The notes under the pieces: model-generated
The model's input: only the letters and a program-made list of their open reading frames with translations
What the model was told of the DNA's origin: nothing
Database searches by the model: none
Part shown: piece after piece, positions 1-12,178 of the stretch
Layout: every line of letters begins with the position of its first letter
Numbering within the stretch: the first letter of the stretch is position 1
NCBI RefSeq assembly: GCF_900068895.1
Contig: NZ_CDPK01000001.1
Span: 328,908 to 366,513, forward strand
From: Erwinia sp. ErVv1
Lineage (GTDB): Bacteria > Pseudomonadota > Gammaproteobacteria > Enterobacterales > Enterobacteriaceae
DNA: 37,606 bases
Reading direction: 5' to 3'
Translations under genes and position numbers: made by a program

Positions 1-86
1 GCAGAGCCGTAACGGCCACTGTCTATTAATCGACTGATAAACGAATCGAGTTGGTCGCCAATCGTAACGCTTGTTGTTCTGGCCAT
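1..86 (-). CDS. ParD-family type II antitoxin, N-terminal fragment cut by the window edge
   Basis: The minus strand from an ATG at 86 encodes MARTTSVTIGDQLDSFISRL followed by IDSGRYGSA, and runs off the window. This is the ribbon-helix-helix N-terminus typical of ParD antitoxins (the VTIG strand, then a helix, then the SGRYGS segment). Such antitoxins bind their own promoter as dimers and neutralise a ParE toxin usually encoded just downstream, which here would lie outside the window. An AGGG stands about 6 nt before the ATG. The frame is open over all 28 visible codons. The family call rests on the N-terminal third only, and the partner toxin cannot be seen. Confidence 0.72.
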   Translation of the reverse strand, partial: MARTTSVTIGDQLDSFISRLIDSGRYGS

Positions 87-114
87 AACGAGCCCTGTGT
101 GAACTATTAACGCA

Positions 115-143
115 ATGACAGGAATACCAGCTCATGGTTTCAA
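115..143 (-). promoter_or_regulatory. Possible promoter of the ParD-type antitoxin
   Basis: On the minus strand a TTGAAA (138-143) is followed after 17 nt by TGTCAT (115-120), about 28 bp upstream of the antitoxin start. The -35 and spacing are good and the -10 is weak. No operator palindrome was recognised. Confidence 0.35.
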
Positions 144-185
144 CTAATACACCCTAACGGATTTTTGCCCCTTTCTGCCAGACCG

Positions 186-200
186 GGTTTTTTCGTTTAC
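186..200 (+). repeat. 15-bp imperfect direct repeat, left copy
   Basis: GGTTTTTTCGTTTAC here and GGTTTTTTTGTTTAC at 2884-2898 differ at one base. They flank the effector/immunity cassette and lie in the ColE1-like pieces. Both carry GTTTAC where pMB1 has GTTTGC. Confidence 0.6.
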
Positions 201-220
201 TGAGCTGGAGATTACGCCCG

Positions 221-248
221 AAAAAAAGGATCTCAAGAAGATCCTTTT
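221..248 (-). terminator. Intrinsic terminator after the lipoprotein gene
   Basis: GGATCT (228-233) and AGATCC (239-244) form a 6-bp stem with a 5-nt loop. On the minus strand it is followed by seven T (221-227), 22 nt after the stop of the lipoprotein gene. The stem is short but the T-tract is good. The + strand has only four T. This hairpin is part of the ColE1-like segment, so the cassette appears to use plasmid-derived sequence as its terminator. Confidence 0.6.
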
Positions 249-269
249 GATTTTGTAGAGAGTTACCTC

Positions 270-959
270 TTACCAATTACCGTATGGATAGGTTTTCCCT
301 TTGATAAACTCGGGTGTTTTTCCGTAATAAACATACCCGTTAGGGTGCTTAGTTATCCCCTTGCATATCAACATATCATCTCCCGTCAGGGTGAACTGTC
401 TGGCCGGGTGTTGGGGTACAACCTGATTACCGTTGTCCTCAAGCCAGATCCGCACCGTACCTCCGGGAGCCAGACCAATAATCATATTGTCCCGGTAATA
501 AACCTGTCCAGGTTTGTAATTATCAGGATAAGCCGTTGTCATTTGTCGCCACGTTTCCCGATCAAACCAGATCTCCGTCTCATACGATTTTTTATCAATT
601 ACCGAGTCCCAGCACACTGACATCCTGACCGGCAGCGCCTTACCGATATTAAAGTTGGCAGAAAAACCGCCAACAACCCGACTCCATGCTCCCACGCTAC
701 TCTGGCTGGGTTCTGTCGGGTCAAGCCGCCGGAAGATGCTTTCCCGGATATCCCCGTCCTCCAGATACACCTGCGTCACCAGTGCGGGCAGATTTTTAGG
801 GTAAAAAAAATTAAACTGCCAGTGATCGTAAGGCAGCTTTTTGCCCCACTGCTCTACGCCGTCCCCTGGCGGGGTGGTCACGCCAGCCCGCCTGTCGTGG
901 CACCCCGTCAGTAACAGCAGTACCCCGAGCGCCCCCACAGCAATATGTAATGTTCTCAT
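270..959 (-). CDS. DUF2931-type lipoprotein, probable immunity protein of the adjacent lipase effector
   Basis: The product is 229 aa. It starts with a lipoprotein signal: MRTLH, a hydrophobic core, then the lipobox LTGC with Cys20. The residue after Cys is His, not Asp, so outer-membrane sorting is expected. The body resembles the DUF2931 family: a YDHWQF segment, CWDSVIDKKSYET, LAPGGTVRIWL, and the ending YPYGNW. The ATG at 959 overlaps the effector's stop codon (ATGA, 4 bp), indicating translational coupling. An in-frame start further upstream lies inside the effector gene and would bury the signal peptide. DUF2931 lipoproteins commonly neighbour type VI lipase effectors. The immunity role is inferred from the signal peptide, the coupling and this context. 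Confidence 0.75.
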   Translation of the reverse strand: MRTLHIAVGALGVLLLLTGCHDRRAGVTTPPGDGVEQWGKKLPYDHWQFNFFYPKNLPALVTQVYLEDGDIRESIFRRLDPTEPSQSSVGAWSRVVGGFSANFNIGKALPVRMSVCWDSVIDKKSYETEIWFDRETWRQMTTAYPDNYKPGQVYYRDNMIIGLAPGGTVRIWLEDNGNQVVPQHPARQFTLTGDDMLICKGITKHPNGYVYYGKTPEFIKGKTYPYGNW

Positions 960-2647
960 CCGAAAACCTTGTCCAGTGCATCCACATGAGCTTTTCGCTG
1001 CTCTTCCCACTGCTGCGGGTCGTCCATCAGCCACACCGTCCTAACCCACCCTTCACCCGGTGCGTTAGGCCAGACAAATGACCGCTCCCCCGTCGGCGCA
1101 TAGTGATTCCGCAGGAAAACCTCCCCCGTTGACGGATCCACCCACAGGCTGCGGTCGGAATCAATATTCCAGTTCGCCGAGCAGTGCAGGTAACGCCCGA
1201 TGATGTGCATTTCATCGGCGGTAAAACTCACCGGCTCACCGCCTCGTCGTACGGCGCGGCCCTGCGCTAACGCTTTATCGCACAGAGGAAGCAATTCCGC
1301 AGGAAGGGATGTATCTGGGTTTTCCGGATCGATATCCCCAAACATAACGCCAGCGTCCAGCGCCGCATCCAGCATCACCCGCAGGCTCACCTTTTCCCAG
1401 TCGTTCGGGATGGCCTCCCGGGTCAGAAACACCGCCGCCCCGGCTTTCTTCTCAAAAATATGCGCCCGCGCCTTGTCCCGGTTCACCAGCGGCCACGAAA
1501 TCATCCGCGTTTTAACGTCACCGTGCGGCAGCAGGTATTTCAGCGCCGGCAGGCTGTAAAATTTCTCCCGCATCGCTTCCGTCTTCCGGTAAACCTCGGT
1601 ACGAAGCTCTTCCGCATCATCGCGCACCACCTCAAAATCCGGCATGGTCAGCAGCGTATCCTCACTTTCCCCCGCGTTGTACCCGCCACCGATATCCGAG
1701 TGTACCCCCGGCAACGCCAGCTCCGGCCACATCCCTTTGATGCTGTTCAGGCTGAAGTTGTGCCGGCACTCGTGCATCGCGCTTATCTGAAACACCTTCT
1801 GCGCCACGGACGGCCGCAGTTCAAGGTTAACGCCGGGATTGCTGCGTCCATTGACGTTGTAGAAATTCTGCAGGCTGCCGATAGCGGCCACCGTGTCAAA
1901 CAGCCCCATAAAGCGCACCTCTCCGGCTGCTTTTCCGTGGTGTCCTGCCAGATCCAGCCCTTTGTCTATCGCCGCGGCTACCGCCGTATCCTGCTTCATC
2001 ACCCGGTTGGCAAAGTGGCGCGCCGCCGCCGCGCCCCGGCTGAACCCGAACACGTCAAACTGCACCTTCGCTATCGCTATCTGGTCGCGGTTTAGTTTGA
2101 TAAAGCGGGCCAGCTCGGCGCTGATATTATCCAGCGCCTCATCCGTCTTCGTCACCACCCCCTCAAACTGCCTGATCAGACTGCTGCCCAGCGCCATCCC
2201 GAACAGGGCATCACTTTTGCCATCGGCCGTACCAATACCGCTAACGTAGGCTTTTACCTGTGCCTCTGTTTCGCTGTTTGTGAGTTCATCACTCCGCTGA
2301 TAAAGATCGTAAAGCCGGGATATATTGGTCAGCCCGCCCTGCCAGCTCTGATTACTCAGACCCTGTTTTGCGCGGGTCTCGTATTCCGCACAGGCTTTTG
2401 CCCGCGCCTCACTCACCAGGTTTGCGCACTGTGCGTAGGCCAGCCGCAGGTCGTTCGAATTATTTCGGTTGTTGCCGGTACCGTCAAAGAACACGCCCAC
2501 CGTCAGCGTCACGCCCCTGACCGGCACTTTCCGACACTGGACGGTTTTTACGGTCCCGATAGCGCTGGTCCGGAGGGTGCTGTCCCCGACAATTTCATAC
2601 CGGTAATAGCCAGTATCACACGGTACGTCTTTTTCGTCTGTCGCCAT
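956..2647 (-). CDS. Type VI secretion phospholipase effector, Tle1-like (DUF2235 hydrolase)
   Basis: The product is 563 aa with an alpha/beta-hydrolase domain of the DUF2235/Tle1 type. Visible motifs are the N-terminal strand GVFFDGTGNN (51-60), the nucleophile elbow GFSRG with Ser203 (201-205), FDTV around Asp251, and HSDIGGGY (316-323) with the probable catalytic Asp318. Several C-terminal His residues could complete the triad. Tle1 enzymes are delivered by type VI secretion into the periplasm of rival cells, where they hydrolyse membrane phospholipids. There is no signal peptide, as expected. The ATG at 2647 has AGGGA 6 nt upstream. No vgrG, PAAR or adaptor gene is present upstream, so the effector is an orphan in this window. 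The family assignment is firm; its secretion route is inferred. Confidence 0.85.
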   Translation of the reverse strand: MATDEKDVPCDTGYYRYEIVGDSTLRTSAIGTVKTVQCRKVPVRGVTLTVGVFFDGTGNNRNNSNDLRLAYAQCANLVSEARAKACAEYETRAKQGLSNQSWQGGLTNISRLYDLYQRSDELTNSETEAQVKAYVSGIGTADGKSDALFGMALGSSLIRQFEGVVTKTDEALDNISAELARFIKLNRDQIAIAKVQFDVFGFSRGAAAARHFANRVMKQDTAVAAAIDKGLDLAGHHGKAAGEVRFMGLFDTVAAIGSLQNFYNVNGRSNPGVNLELRPSVAQKVFQISAMHECRHNFSLNSIKGMWPELALPGVHSDIGGGYNAGESEDTLLTMPDFEVVRDDAEELRTEVYRKTEAMREKFYSLPALKYLLPHGDVKTRMISWPLVNRDKARAHIFEKKAGAAVFLTREAIPNDWEKVSLRVMLDAALDAGVMFGDIDPENPDTSLPAELLPLCDKALAQGRAVRRGGEPVSFTADEMHIIGRYLHCSANWNIDSDRSLWVDPSTGEVFLRNHYAPTGERSFVWPNAPGEGWVRTVWLMDDPQQWEEQRKAHVDALDKVFG

Positions 2648-2827
2648 AAAAAATCCCTTTAATCTGAAAGGTTAAAATCACCGCATCATACCCCCGTCCG
2701 TCCTTAACCCAAATCAGTCCGCTACAGCTCCAGCGACGGCCCCGGATACTCCCATAAAACCACACATCGTCCGCAATTCCCCGAAGGCGCTATCGCACCT
2801 GGTTATCTCATCAGCCAAAACACCAGT

Positions 2828-2904
2828 CACTGGCAACAGCTATTGGTAACTGGAGGTATACGGGAGAGAGATTTGGTAGCGGTGGTTTTTTTGTTTACAG
2901 GTCG
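2828..2904 (+). other. ColE1/pMB1 origin-like segment, right piece
   Basis: CACTGGCAACAGC (2828-2840), GGTAAC, and AGGTATA follow one another as in the pMB1 origin, but with small deletions. Then 23 nt at 2874-2896 match pMB1 exactly: TGGTAGCGGTGG, seven T, GTTT. In pMB1 these elements lie upstream of the piece found here at 184-250, on the same strand. Similarity fades after 2898. The comparison is from memory, not from an alignment. Confidence 0.7.
2884..2898 (+). repeat. 15-bp imperfect direct repeat, right copy
   Basis: This copy matches 186-200 at 14 of 15 positions. A crossover between the two copies would join the right ColE1-like piece to the left one in the natural plasmid order and release a circle of about 2.7 kb. 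Confidence 0.6.
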
Positions 2905-3005
2905 CAAGACTACTGTTAGCTGTCAGTCATAACAAGAAGAACACGGCAGGATTTAACAAAACGTGAGCGAACGCACGAATAAGAACCATGCAAAGAAGCT
3001 ATGGT

Positions 3006-3028
3006 TATAATGGATTAATAAATGGAGG
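3006..3028 (+). promoter_or_regulatory. -10 element and ribosome binding site of the small exported protein gene
   Basis: A perfect TATAAT lies at 3006-3011, without a good -35 at the expected distance. GGAGG at 3024-3028 is placed 5 nt before the ATG at 3034 and decides that start over the ATG at 3022, which overlaps the binding site. If 3006-3011 is the real -10, the 5' leader is very short. Confidence 0.45.
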
Positions 3029-3033
3029 CGACA

Positions 3034-3429
3034 ATGAAATGGACGTTATTATTTATGGCTCCCATCATGTGGTCCACGATAATCTCAGCCACCCCTCACC
3101 AGGAAATAGAATTATCATCCGTTAGATTATTTTCTATTGGATTTAATGGATTTGTAGCAAGAAAAATGCCACAGCAATTAATCTATGAAAAAGCCTTAAA
3201 TAGGAAAAACGCCATATTCCTATTTGAAATCGTGATGGAAAGTGACACCTCTACACCAGAGAGCAAGGCCTATGCTGCATGCGGTCTCTGGGCAAATAAA
3301 GAAGCAGGAAAGATAAAATTAAAAGAGAAGTACAATGATTTAAATGTCACTGTTTTAAACGGCGACATACTCAGGCAAGAAACTTTGGGGAAAATTATTA
3401 AAAATATAATATCAAATGGATGTAAATAA
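3034..3429 (+). CDS. Small exported protein of unknown function
   Basis: The product is 131 aa and I do not recognise a family. It begins with a signal peptide (MKWTLLFMAPIMWSTIISA, cleavage expected before TPHQ). The mature part is about 110 residues, rich in Lys, Ile and Asn, with exactly two cysteines: one in AACGLW (Cys83) and one two residues from the end (SNGCK). They could form a disulfide joining the middle to the C-terminus. The start is set by a GGAGG 5 nt upstream. Codons are strongly A/T-biased (many AAA, ATA, AAT), unlike all core neighbours, which points to recent acquisition. It lies just outside the ColE1-like boundary of the effector cassette. Size, export and place resemble periplasmic immunity proteins, but that is only a guess. 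Confidence 0.7.
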   Translation: MKWTLLFMAPIMWSTIISATPHQEIELSSVRLFSIGFNGFVARKMPQQLIYEKALNRKNAIFLFEIVMESDTSTPESKAYAACGLWANKEAGKIKLKEKYNDLNVTVLNGDILRQETLGKIIKNIISNGCK

Positions 3430-3464
3430 AGAAGATTGAAATGGAAACTTTAGGCAAAAAAAAA

Positions 3465-3497
3465 GGCCGGTGAGAGGTTAATCTCGCCGGCCTTTTT
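3465..3497 (-). terminator. Bidirectional terminator between atpC and the island
   Basis: GGCCGGTGAG (3465-3474) pairs with CTCGCCGGCC (3483-3492), 10 bp with one G-T pair and an 8-nt loop. On the minus strand the stem is followed by nine T, ending the atp operon. On the plus strand it is followed by five T, so it can also end the small exported protein gene. The atp side is the stronger. Confidence 0.85.
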
Positions 3498-3509
3498 CAC
3501 CCACTGATA

Positions 3510-3929
3510 TTACATCGCTTTTTTGGTTAACTCGATCACGCGCAGTTTGGCGATCGCTTTAGCCAGTTCAGCCGACGCGGTAGCAAAGTCCACATCACCG
3601 TGAGAGCTGTTCATATGCTCTTCGGCTTTGCGTTTCGCTTCAAGCGCGCGGGCTTCATCGAGATCGGTACCGCGAATCGCCGTATCAGCCAGCACGGTGA
3701 CCGCGCCAGGCTGAACTTCAAGCAGGCCGCCGGAGAGATAAATATACTCTTCGTCGCCCTTCTCCTTCACGATGCGAATCATACCAGGTTTAATGGCGGT
3801 CAGCAGCGGGGCGTGACCAGGGAAGATCCCCAGTTCACCTTCGCTACCTGACACCTGAATCTTCTGCACAGTGCCGGTGAACATCTGCTGCTCTGCACTG
3901 ACAACGTCCAGGTGATAAGTCATAGCCAT
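3510..3929 (-). CDS. atpC: F1 ATP synthase epsilon subunit
   Basis: The product is 139 aa, the same as in E. coli, with the conserved start [17 protein letters not shown]. The N-terminal beta-sandwich contains [20 protein letters not shown]. The C-terminal helical hairpin includes [19 protein letters not shown] and ends in ELTKKAM. Epsilon belongs to the central stalk of F1: it couples rotation to catalysis and inhibits ATP hydrolysis through its C-terminal helices. The ATG at 3929 is chosen because GGGAGG lies 9 nt upstream and the family starts there; an in-frame TTG two codons earlier is less likely. It is the last gene of the operon, 27 bp after atpD, and is followed by the terminator. 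Confidence 0.97.
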   Translation of the reverse strand: MAMTYHLDVVSAEQQMFTGTVQKIQVSGSEGELGIFPGHAPLLTAIKPGMIRIVKEKGDEEYIYLSGGLLEVQPGAVTVLADTAIRGTDLDEARALEAKRKAEEHMNSSHGDVDFATASAELAKAIAKLRVIELTKKAM

Positions 3930-3956
3930 AGTCAATAACCTCCCGCGAAACCGTTA

Positions 3957-5402
<1,446 letters not shown>

Positions 5403-6272
5403 TTAAACCGCGGAGGCCCCACCGACAATCTCGGTAAGTTCCTGGGTGATGCTGGCCTGACGAGCCTTGTTGTATACCAACTGCAGCTCTTTAATCAGGT
5501 TTCCGCCGTTGTCGGTGGCCGCTTTCATTGCCACCATACGTGCGGCCTGTTCACTGGCCAGGTTCTCTACAACACCCTGGTAAACCTGAGACTCGACGTA
5601 GCGGCGCAGTAATGTGTCCAGCAGCGCTTTCGGATCCGGCTCGTACAGATAATCCCAGGTACTTTTCTTCACCACGCCTTCGCTATTGTCTGCTGGCGGT
5701 AACGGCAGCAGCTGAACGATTTGTGGAGACTGGGACATGGTGTTGATAAATTTGTTGCTGACGATGAACAACTTGTCCAGACGACCTTCATCATAGGCTT
5801 GCAGCATCACTTTCACTGGGCCAATCAGGTCAGAAAGGGAAGGTTTATCGCCCATGCCGGTGACCTGAGCAACCACGTTGCCACCCGCAGATCTGAAAAA
5901 TGACAAACCTTTAGAACCGATAATCGCCAGATCGCTCTCAACGCCTTTATCGGACCAGGCTTTCATATCAGCCAGTAATCTTTTGAACAGGTTAATGTTC
6001 AAACCACCACAAAGCCCGCGGTCGGTAGACACGACCAGATAGCCGACGCGCTTAACGTCACGCTCATCCAGGTATGGGTGCTTGTATTCCAGATTACCTA
6101 ACGCAATGTGACCAATCACTTTGCGCATGGTTTCTGCATAAGGACGGCTGGCCGCCATACGTTCCTGCGATTTACGCATTTTGGAGGCGGCGACCATTTC
6201 CATCGCTTTGGTGATCTTCTGCGTGTTCTGCACGCTTCCGATCTTACTACGTATCTCTTTTGCGCCGGCCAT
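5403..6272 (-). CDS. atpG: F1 ATP synthase gamma subunit (rotor shaft)
   Basis: The product is 289 aa, close to the 287 of E. coli. The N-terminal helix [20 protein letters not shown] and the C-terminal helix ([19 protein letters not shown]) form the coiled coil that turns inside the alpha/beta hexamer. [12 protein letters not shown] is the conserved Rossmann-like core segment. Gamma transmits rotation of the c-ring to the catalytic sites. The gene follows atpA after 54 bp, and its stop is followed directly by the 5364-5397 hairpin. Confidence 0.97.
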   Translation of the reverse strand: MAGAKEIRSKIGSVQNTQKITKAMEMVAASKMRKSQERMAASRPYAETMRKVIGHIALGNLEYKHPYLDERDVKRVGYLVVSTDRGLCGGLNINLFKRLLADMKAWSDKGVESDLAIIGSKGLSFFRSAGGNVVAQVTGMGDKPSLSDLIGPVKVMLQAYDEGRLDKLFIVSNKFINTMSQSPQIVQLLPLPPADNSEGVVKKSTWDYLYEPDPKALLDTLLRRYVESQVYQGVVENLASEQAARMVAMKAATDNGGNLIKELQLVYNKARQASITQELTEIVGGASAV

Positions 6273-6326
6273 AAGCTTCTCCTCAAAGCCTTGCGGCTTG
6301 TCCGTTAAGGAACAAGCCGCCAGACA

Positions 6327-7868
<1,542 letters not shown>

Positions 7869-7882
7869 ATGCTCCAGTCCCC

Positions 7883-8416
7883 TTAAGACTGCAAGGCGTC
7901 TGAAAGACGCTCAAGACGGCCGCGTACGCTGCCATCGATGACCATATCACCCGCACGGATGATTACGCCCGCCATTACAGACTTATCAATTTTGCAATTC
8001 AGCTTAACTTTGCGTGACAAACGTTTTTCCATAGCGGCGCTGATGTTGGTCAGCTGTTCGTCACTCAATGTCATGGATGAGATTACCTCAACGTCTGCGG
8101 TCGCATCATGTGCGGCACGTAGCTGGATAAACTGAGCCAGTACATCGGGAAGCGCAGGTAAACGTTTGTTTTCAGCCATGACCTTAATCAGGTTCTGACC
8201 GGCTTCGTCCAGCTGTGAGCCGCAGATAGCGATGAACTGTGCAGACAACGATTCCGGCGCAAGCGCGCCGGAGAGAAGTTCTGCTACCTGTTCATTGCTG
8301 GCTACCTCGGTAGCGAACGCCAGCATCTGCTGCCAACCATCGACACTTTGATGCTCAACAGCATAGTCAAAAGCTGCTTTGGCGTAGGGGCGAGCTACAG
8401 TAGTAAATTCAGACAT
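7883..8416 (-). CDS. atpH: ATP synthase delta subunit (OSCP type, peripheral stalk)
   Basis: The product is 177 aa, the E. coli length. It begins [20 protein letters not shown], the conserved first helices of the six-helix N-terminal domain that sits on top of F1. The C-terminal part ([20 protein letters not shown]) binds the b-subunit stalk. The protein ties the stator to the alpha/beta hexamer. It is 14 bp downstream of atpF. Confidence 0.97.
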   Translation of the reverse strand: MSEFTTVARPYAKAAFDYAVEHQSVDGWQQMLAFATEVASNEQVAELLSGALAPESLSAQFIAICGSQLDEAGQNLIKVMAENKRLPALPDVLAQFIQLRAAHDATADVEVISSMTLSDEQLTNISAAMEKRLSRKVKLNCKIDKSVMAGVIIRAGDMVIDGSVRGRLERLSDALQS

Positions 8417-8430
8417 CAGCCCCTCCCTCC

Positions 8431-8901
8431 TTACAGTTCAGCGACCAGTTTATCAACGATGTCGCTGTTAGCAGCTTCATCCACGGAACGTTCAATGATT
8501 TTCTCGGCGCCGGCTACTGCCAGCATCGCGACTTGCCTGCGCAACTCTTCACGTGCACGTTTGCGTTCGGCGTCAATTTCAGCCTGCGCCTGGGTGACGA
8601 TCTTGTTACGTTCCTGCTCAGCCTCAGCTTTGACTTCGTCCAGGATCTGCGAACGACGCTTATTAGCCTGTTCGATGATTACCTGAGCTTCTTCTTTCGC
8701 TTTCTTCAGCTGGTCGGTCGCATTAGCCTGCGCGAGATCCAAATCTTTTTTGGCACGTTCAGCGGAAGCAAGGCCTTCGGCAACTTCTTTCTGGCGCTTT
8801 TCGATAGCTGCCATCAGCGGCGGCCATACGTACTTCATGCAGAACAGGACAAACAGGATAAACGCGATGGCCTGGCCGAGGATTGTTGCGTTAATGTTCA
8901 C
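8431..8901 (-). CDS. atpF: ATP synthase b subunit (membrane-anchored peripheral stalk)
   Basis: The product is 156 aa, as in E. coli. A single membrane helix ([16 protein letters not shown], about residues 11-26) is followed by a long charged coiled coil and the conserved end IVDKLVAEL. Two copies form the outer stalk that holds F1 against rotation. The start codon is GTG (8901-8899), preceded by AGAGGC, the same unusual arrangement I recall for E. coli atpF. The preceding spacer to atpE is unusually long (214 bp). Confidence 0.97.
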   Translation of the reverse strand: MNINATILGQAIAFILFVLFCMKYVWPPLMAAIEKRQKEVAEGLASAERAKKDLDLAQANATDQLKKAKEEAQVIIEQANKRRSQILDEVKAEAEQERNKIVTQAQAEIDAERKRAREELRRQVAMLAVAGAEKIIERSVDEAANSDIVDKLVAEL

Positions 8902-9074
8902 AGCACAATGCCTCTTGTTAAGTTAACTTTCTTCTACCCTTTTCGTTCAAGCTGTAGCTGCGTTAGCGGTCCTTTCTCACTCCAGTCACTGACTTAAGTT
9001 AGCGCCTGGAGGTTTACCGGGTAGCTGCCTTGCTACAACTTGACGTTTTTGAGTATCAGTAGAGCAATCTGTTA

Positions 9075-9380
<306 letters not shown>

Positions 9381-9408
9381 TTAAAACGCAGTAGTGTTAA
9401 GAAAAGTA

Positions 9409-10616
<1,208 letters not shown>

Positions 10617-10708
10617 GACGCTGAAACTCTCCTGCCCCATCCGGGGTATGTCGCGTGTCGTATAAAACTGCCTTTGCTCTTTTGAGTCAAGCAGCAAAAA
10701 ACGTGCAA

Positions 10709-10736
10709 ATTATACGGTGCGCCCCTGCGATTTCAA
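10709..10736 (-). promoter_or_regulatory. Main sigma70 promoter of the atp operon
   Basis: TTGAAA (10731-10736) and a perfect TATAAT (10709-10714) are separated by 16 bp, about 90 bp upstream of the atpI start. Their position agrees with the known atp promoter upstream of atpI in E. coli. Confidence 0.85.
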
Positions 10737-11421
10737 TGGATAAGTAGCGAAAAGGTGAACAATTATTTAAATTTCTTTCCAGAGGCCCATTTTAGTAATC
10801 TGCGCAGATCGTCATTTCGGTGTAAATTCTTCACCGGCAGGCCGCAATATTGGTTACAAAGCGTGCGTGAGATCACATTTCAGCAATTAACTGCCGCCCA
10901 TTCAGGCAGGAATAATCCTGGTTTTGGGCATACAAAAATATAAATAACATTACATTTCAACTAACTGGGAAAATTCACGTTAACAAAGGCCGTTATTTGG
11001 GTTGCTTTGTGTTTAATACCAGGTTGTGCCACGCAGGATTAGTACGTAATCCATTGCTCTTGTGGACTTATAAAGGGAATATATTTACATCCGTGACTAT
11101 CGCGTTAAGCATTCCCCCTACTCAACGTGATATTCATGATAATGAGATGTGAAATTAACGTTAAATGTAACAAAGTAATTCACAGAACTATAGTGCTCCG
11201 TTTTAACCTGGATGAAACAATTCACCGAATAAAAAAGTGATAAAGAAAAGCACTCAAGAGCTGTTTTTTCAAACAGCGTCTTTCAGATCGGTTCTATCAC
11301 GACTGGATATCCTGCCCCTGTAGTCACTCAATGTAACTAAATTTGAGTGATATAAAGCACTTAGTGTTTGTAAGGCTACTCTGCATCCAGGCTATTATTG
11401 AGGGTTATTTAGCGCAAAATC
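10737..11421. other. Gene-free region between the atp promoter and rsmG
   Basis: About 680 bp without a convincing gene. A 62-codon frame at 10755-10943 has no ribosome binding site and no recognisable protein. The DNA is A/T-rich. It holds two small inverted repeats: GCTGTTT/AAACAGC at 11260-11277 (4-nt loop), and TCACTCAA (11324-11331) / TTGAGTGA (11343-11350) with an 11-nt spacer. Neither is followed by a T-tract. They may be protein-binding or messenger structures. I recall E. coli also having several hundred non-coding bases here. Confidence 0.5.
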
Positions 11422-11441
11422 TTTGCCGCAGGGGCGGCAAA
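11422..11441 (-). terminator. Weak intrinsic terminator after rsmG
   Basis: TTTGCCGC (11422-11429) and GCGGCAAA (11434-11441) form an 8-bp stem with a 4-nt loop, about 20 bp after the rsmG stop. On the minus strand it is followed by GATTTT, a poor T-tract. Some read-through toward atpI is likely. Confidence 0.5.
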
Positions 11442-11461
11442 AGGGCGCAAATAAGTGACGA

Positions 11462-12091
11462 TTATCGACGCTGCTCTGACCCGGTCACCATAATTAAATG
11501 ACGTTCACCCTCAAGCTGGGGCACCGTGAGTTTTACCACCTTCCTAAGAGTAAACCCTTCAGGTAACGCGGCGATTTCGTCCTGCGGAACGGTGCCTTTC
11601 AGGGCGTAAAACAGGCCATTTTCGCCCGGCAGATGGTGGCACCAGGTCAGCATATCATTTAAAGAGGCGAAGGCCCGGCTTATCACGCCATCAAACGGCG
11701 GCTCGGCAGGGAAATCTTCAACCCGGCTTTGCACAGGCGTAATATTGTCGAGCTTAAGCTCATGCTGCACCTGCTTAAGGAAGCGTATACGCTTGCCCAG
11801 GCTGTCTAACAGGGTGAAGTGCGCATCGGGACGGACAATCGCCAGCGGTACGCCTGGCAGGCCCGGCCCGGTTCCGACGTCGATAAATCGCTGCCCCTGC
11901 AAATGCGGTTCAACCACGATGCTGTCCATAATATGCCGTACCAGCATCTCCTGCGGATCGCGAACCGACGTCAGGTTATAGGCCTTATTCCAGCGGTTAA
12001 GCATCTCAACATAGTCCACCAGCTGTTGCTTCTGCCGATCGGAAAGAGAGATGTTGGCCGCACTGAGCAGCGAAGAAAGTTTGTTTATCAC
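11462..12091 (-). CDS. rsmG: 16S rRNA (guanine-N7) methyltransferase RsmG (GidB)
   Basis: The product is 209 aa, close to the 207 of E. coli. The S-adenosylmethionine site is [12 protein letters not shown]. Other conserved stretches are [12 protein letters not shown] and [14 protein letters not shown]. The enzyme methylates G527 of 16S rRNA; loss gives low-level streptomycin resistance in E. coli. I take the GTG at 12091 (V-INKLSS), because the E. coli protein begins MLNKLS. An in-frame TTG four codons upstream is the alternative; neither has a clear Shine-Dalgarno. The gene follows mnmG by 87 bp and is probably co-transcribed with it. Confidence 0.95.
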   Translation of the reverse strand: MINKLSSLLSAANISLSDRQKQQLVDYVEMLNRWNKAYNLTSVRDPQEMLVRHIMDSIVVEPHLQGQRFIDVGTGPGLPGVPLAIVRPDAHFTLLDSLGKRIRFLKQVQHELKLDNITPVQSRVEDFPAEPPFDGVISRAFASLNDMLTWCHHLPGENGLFYALKGTVPQDEIAALPEGFTLRKVVKLTVPQLEGERHLIMVTGSEQRR

Positions 12092-12178
12092 GAAAGGGCC
12101 CAAAATAGGCGGGCGAACGCGTCGCCCTGGTTTATCACGACAAAAACAGGCGGACGGAAGCAGGTTCCGTCCGGTGAA

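Larger units (their letters stand above)
184..250 (+). other. ColE1/pMB1 origin-like segment, left piece
   Basis: From memory of the pMB1 origin, this stretch matches its distal part. An AGATTACGC (209-217) is followed by 27 nt (221-247) that match exactly: A7, GGATCTCAAGAAGATCC, TTT. In ColE1 plasmids this is the region where the RNAII primer is cut and DNA synthesis starts. Upstream, 184-208 is a more diverged match to the T-run and following segment. The other part of the same origin region is found at 2828-2904, in the reverse order. Confidence 0.75.
2648..3005. other. Gene-free stretch between the effector and the small exported protein
   Basis: No convincing gene is seen on either strand. 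The part up to about 2827 shows nothing recognisable apart from the ribosome binding site of the effector. The part 2828-2904 is ColE1-like (separate entry). The remainder leads into the promoter of the next gene. Confidence 0.5.

Noticed and set aside
184-2904. Cloning-vector contamination as the source of the pMB1-like pieces
   Set aside because: The pieces are diverged, interrupted and permuted, carry GTTTAC for GTTTGC, and are embedded among native genes; no vector marker or other vector sequence is present.
10755-10943. 62-codon frame upstream of the atp promoter
   Set aside because: No ribosome binding site, no similarity I can name, and skewed composition.
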